Part shown: in pieces, positions 55,114 to 57,403 of the stretch | Layout of the letters: each line of letters begins with the position of its first letter | Numbering within the stretch: the stretch's first letter is position 1 | Assembly: GCA_013286045.1 (NCBI GenBank) | Contig: JABDGM010000018.1 | Span: 1-57,403 of the forward strand | DNA length: 57,403 nt | Direction of reading: 5' to 3' | Source: Planctomycetota bacterium | GTDB taxonomy: Bacteria > Planctomycetota > Planctomycetia > Pirellulales > Lacipirellulaceae | Made by a program: the position numbers and the translations under genes | Notes under the pieces: generated by a model | The model's input: only the letters and a program-made list of their open reading frames with translations | What the model was told of the DNA's origin: nothing | The model's database searches: none

Positions 55114-56634
55114 ATGAATCGACTACTCTGTTGCGTTTTAATCGGTGTTGTTTTCGGGTTACGTGCGAATGCGCGAGCGGACGTCGTCATTAACGAATTT
55201 GTTTACGACGACGGAAGCACAGACGACCGGGAGTTTGTCGAGTTGTATAACAATGGTCTATCACCCGCTGGCATCGGCGGATGGACGTTGGGGGGCCAAG
55301 ATCAAGTCGGCCCAAACTCGACGGTAACGATAACGGCTGGCGCCACAATCAATCCCGGCGGATTCTACGTCATCGGTCGAACCGGTGTTCCGAACGTGAA
55401 CCAAATCGTTACCGCCGCAGGAGCGGCCGGCTTCTGGGAAAACGATTCGGAAACGCTCGAGCTTCGCAATGCGGGCGTGCTGCAAGACGCGGTGGTCTAC
55501 GAGTCAAACAAAGGCAATACCTACCAGAATAATGGCGGACATGGCGTTTTGCCGGCCGATGTCGCCGCCCAGGTTGGACCTGGCATCTGGGGTAATAACC
55601 AATCTGTGGATCTTCCCGGCACGCCGCTTCTCTCCAGTGCGAGTCTGGCCCGCTACGTGGATGGGCGAGACACGAACAACAATGGCCGCGACTTCGGATT
55701 TCGTACAAGTACGCCGGGCGCACCAAACAGCCCAGTCACCGTAACGCAATATACTCCGCCCGATATTTCCTCTACGCCGGTTGGTACCGAGCTTCCGAAT
55801 TTCGCTTACTGTTTTACGGCGCCTCACGTCATCGATCCGAGCATTGCCGATGCATACAATCCGAATCCAATTCCTCACGCGCCAAGCTCCGCGAATCGCG
55901 CGATCGTCGTTGGCGACTCCACAAGCGATGGCGGGAACGGCGTGAGCGCTAGCCAAACCTTCGCTACGAGCCAATCGAAGTTCGATCTTTACACCTACTT
56001 CGATACGCGCCCCTTACCAACGACGGCAACCAACGCCACCGTCCCCACCAATCAACTTCCGGGGTCGGAGATGACTATCTACGGCATCGGCGGTATCGAT
56101 GGACTCGCGGGTCTTACCGATATCGGCGGCCACGTGGGTGTACCAGATACCGCGAACGGAACGACCGGCGTCGCGTGGGTATATGAAAAAGTTGGCCTGC
56201 CAAATCCCAACAATCCGATGGGCCCTGGCAACTTGCCTTCTGAAATGCTCTACCTCGTCGATGCGAAAGATGGCGGCGACGCAGGTCTAGGCGGCACACG
56301 GCCAATCGCTTGGAATGTGCTCGCCTCGATCGATTTGAGCAATTTCTCATCGAATTGGTTCCACCTGGGAATCAATATCGACGCACTCGGCAATGGTGTG
56401 GCCCAGTTCGGCAACCAGTTCTTTAACTTCGTAACCGCTCAGCAAGCTGGGGCATTTTCGGTCGCGTATTACAACAACATCGACAGCTTTTCGGTCCCCG
56501 ACCGCATGTCGATTGCGCGACCCGCCACGTTTGCTGCGGTCCCAGAGCCTACGACAGCTGTACTCGGCCTTTTGCTAGCGGGTTCTCTTTCGATCTGTCG
56601 CCCGCGACGCAACAAATCTGAAATATGCAGATAG
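55114..56634 (+). CDS. Lamin-tail-domain PEP-CTERM protein
   Basis: A 506-residue protein. A signal peptide (about 1-22) precedes a lamin-tail domain (LTD) at about 23-140: VVINEFVYDDGSTDDREFVELYNNG, GWTLGGQDQVGPNSTVTIT and ETLELRNAGVLQDAVVYE. About 320 residues of beta-rich sequence without a known family follow, then a PEP-CTERM tail (VPEPTTAVLGLLLAGSLSICRPRR). Bacterial LTD domains occur on secreted nucleases and adhesins; no nuclease motif is seen here. GAGG lies 7 bases before the ATG. Confidence 0.87.
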   Translation: MNRLLCCVLIGVVFGLRANARADVVINEFVYDDGSTDDREFVELYNNGLSPAGIGGWTLGGQDQVGPNSTVTITAGATINPGGFYVIGRTGVPNVNQIVTAAGAAGFWENDSETLELRNAGVLQDAVVYESNKGNTYQNNGGHGVLPADVAAQVGPGIWGNNQSVDLPGTPLLSSASLARYVDGRDTNNNGRDFGFRTSTPGAPNSPVTVTQYTPPDISSTPVGTELPNFAYCFTAPHVIDPSIADAYNPNPIPHAPSSANRAIVVGDSTSDGGNGVSASQTFATSQSKFDLYTYFDTRPLPTTATNATVPTNQLPGSEMTIYGIGGIDGLAGLTDIGGHVGVPDTANGTTGVAWVYEKVGLPNPNNPMGPGNLPSEMLYLVDAKDGGDAGLGGTRPIAWNVLASIDLSNFSSNWFHLGINIDALGNGVAQFGNQFFNFVTAQQAGAFSVAYYNNIDSFSVPDRMSIARPATFAAVPEPTTAVLGLLLAGSLSICRPRRNKSEICR

Positions 56635-56717
56635 CCAATCGGTCGCGCACGGAATTCTAAGAGAACACAGCTTCTAATTCACCGACTGCAGCACCACTAA
56701 TGGAGGGCACCAATCGC

Positions 56718-57403
56718 ATGAAGCGTCAGCTATTCGCAGTCGTTTTAGCGTTTGCCGGTTTGGCTTCGTCCGATTGCGCCGCGGCGCTTGAGGGCGTCTA
56801 CTTTTCCGGTTCGATCAATTTCGTCACGCCGAGGAATGATCCGTTCCAAGCGGGGTTCGTGGCCACAATGCCTGTGAGTGGTCACGCGCTGTACGACCCC
56901 GTCAGTCCACCGACCGATCCGGAGGATGGCTGCGTTTGCATGGGGTACCGGCAAAGCATCAACGATGGTTTTAGTGCAATGATCGGAGACACGTTGTTCC
57001 ATGCGAGTGATTACGTCATCTATATCGAGAAGAAGGTCGCCAAGCCCCCAGAACCGGGCCACGAGGATTTAGGCAGCTACGATCAACTTCGGGTCACATT
57101 CTCGGGTGGCTTAGACCCAAGCCTCCCGTCTCCCATGTATATGAACGAAACGCCTTATCCGAATTCATACATGGACGTGGTTCTTGTCGCCGAGAGTGGC
57201 ACATTCCCGGACGCATCATTACCCACTTCTTTAAACTTGTCGTTGTTCAGTTCCCAGGATAACACTCTCGACGAAAATGTTGGCGACTTCGGTCTGGATT
57301 GGAAAAACACGTCCCTGAGAGGTTTTACTGCAGGCGATGGTGACTACGACGAAAGTGGCGTTGTTAACTCGAGCGACTATGCGGCGTGGCGTAGTAACTT
57401 TGG
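56718..57403 (+). CDS. Secreted dockerin-like protein, 3' end outside window
   Basis: The frame is open to the last base, giving at least 228 residues. Signal peptide MKRQLFAVVLAFAGLASSDCAAA, then a beta-rich domain (LEGVYFSGSINFVTPRNDPFQ, HASDYVIYIEKKVA, YDQLRVTFSGGLDP), then the first half of a dockerin-like module at the edge (GDGDYDESGVVNSSDYAAWRSNFG). A PEP-CTERM tail probably follows outside. GGAGGG at 56702-56707 supports ATG 56718. No function assigned. Confidence 0.8.
   Translation, partial: MKRQLFAVVLAFAGLASSDCAAALEGVYFSGSINFVTPRNDPFQAGFVATMPVSGHALYDPVSPPTDPEDGCVCMGYRQSINDGFSAMIGDTLFHASDYVIYIEKKVAKPPEPGHEDLGSYDQLRVTFSGGLDPSLPSPMYMNETPYPNSYMDVVLVAESGTFPDASLPTSLNLSLFSSQDNTLDENVGDFGLDWKNTSLRGFTAGDGDYDESGVVNSSDYAAWRSNF

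Noticed and set aside
15957..57403. Dockerin modules taken as evidence of a cellulosome
   Set aside because: No cohesin or scaffoldin is seen, and planctomycete dockerin-like tails are common on unrelated PEP-CTERM proteins.
1..57403. tRNA, rRNA, CRISPR arrays and riboswitches
   Set aside because: Looked for by eye on both strands; no cloverleaf with CCA end, no regular direct-repeat array and no known aptamer core was recognised. A dedicated covariance-model search could still find a weak one.

Overview
The window looks like a chromosomal segment of a GC-rich planctomycete, most likely of the Pirellulales type. The evidence is family content: three DUF1559 pseudopilin-like proteins, a DUF1552 / DUF1587-1592-1588-1585 cytochrome pair, many secreted proteins ending in dockerin-like (GDYNGNGVVDMADYVLWR) and PEP-CTERM (VPEP + helix + RR) tails, and TPR-bearing phosphatase-fold proteins. 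No tRNA, rRNA, CRISPR array or intact mobile element was recognised. The genus is an inference.

Layout. (1) 1-3425: the 3' end of a ribose-type ABC permease, a small membrane protein and a GH15 glucan hydrolase. (2) 3448-9024: a DUF1552 protein and a 1415-residue PSD-type cytochrome. (3) 9286-36712: a large glucuronoxylan-utilisation locus. It holds a three-catalytic-domain esterase (CE7-CE15-SGNH), two XylR-like AraC regulators (one frameshifted), two DUF1559/lipoprotein cassettes, a GPH sugar symporter, two GH10 xylanases (one with dockerin and PEP-CTERM tails), a GH67 alpha-glucuronidase, mannonate dehydratase (uxuA), two near-duplicate SDR oxidoreductases, a GH3 beta-xylosidase/glucosidase and PEP-CTERM surface proteins. 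(4) 36782-40533: a three-gene operon (DegT aminotransferase, Gfo/Idh/MocA oxidoreductase, APC permease). (5) 40824-46607: a sulfotransferase, a third DUF1559 protein, a small lipoprotein, and an operon of two paralogous Tat-like PEP-CTERM proteins with an alkaline-phosphatase-fold/TPR protein. (6) 47013-53860: a surface trypsin-like protease, a TetR repressor and an RND efflux adaptor/pump pair. (7) 53857-57403: two truncated dockerin/PEP-CTERM gene tails facing outward from one junction, a lamin-tail PEP-CTERM protein, and a dockerin protein cut by the window end.

How it works together (inference from families). Extracellular xylanases open glucuronoxylan. The esterase fusion removes acetyl groups and lignin-glucuronoyl esters. 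GH67 releases (methyl)glucuronate, GH3 trims xylo-oligomers and the GPH symporter imports sugars. UxuA and an SDR handle the uronate branch. The XylR-like regulators probably act through a repeated operator (YCGCAA, a T-rich spacer, then GCG) that I find by eye in most promoter regions of the locus. These shared sites are the most interesting new signal in the window, together with the triple esterase and the duplicated DUF1559-lipoprotein-surface protein-xylanase modules.
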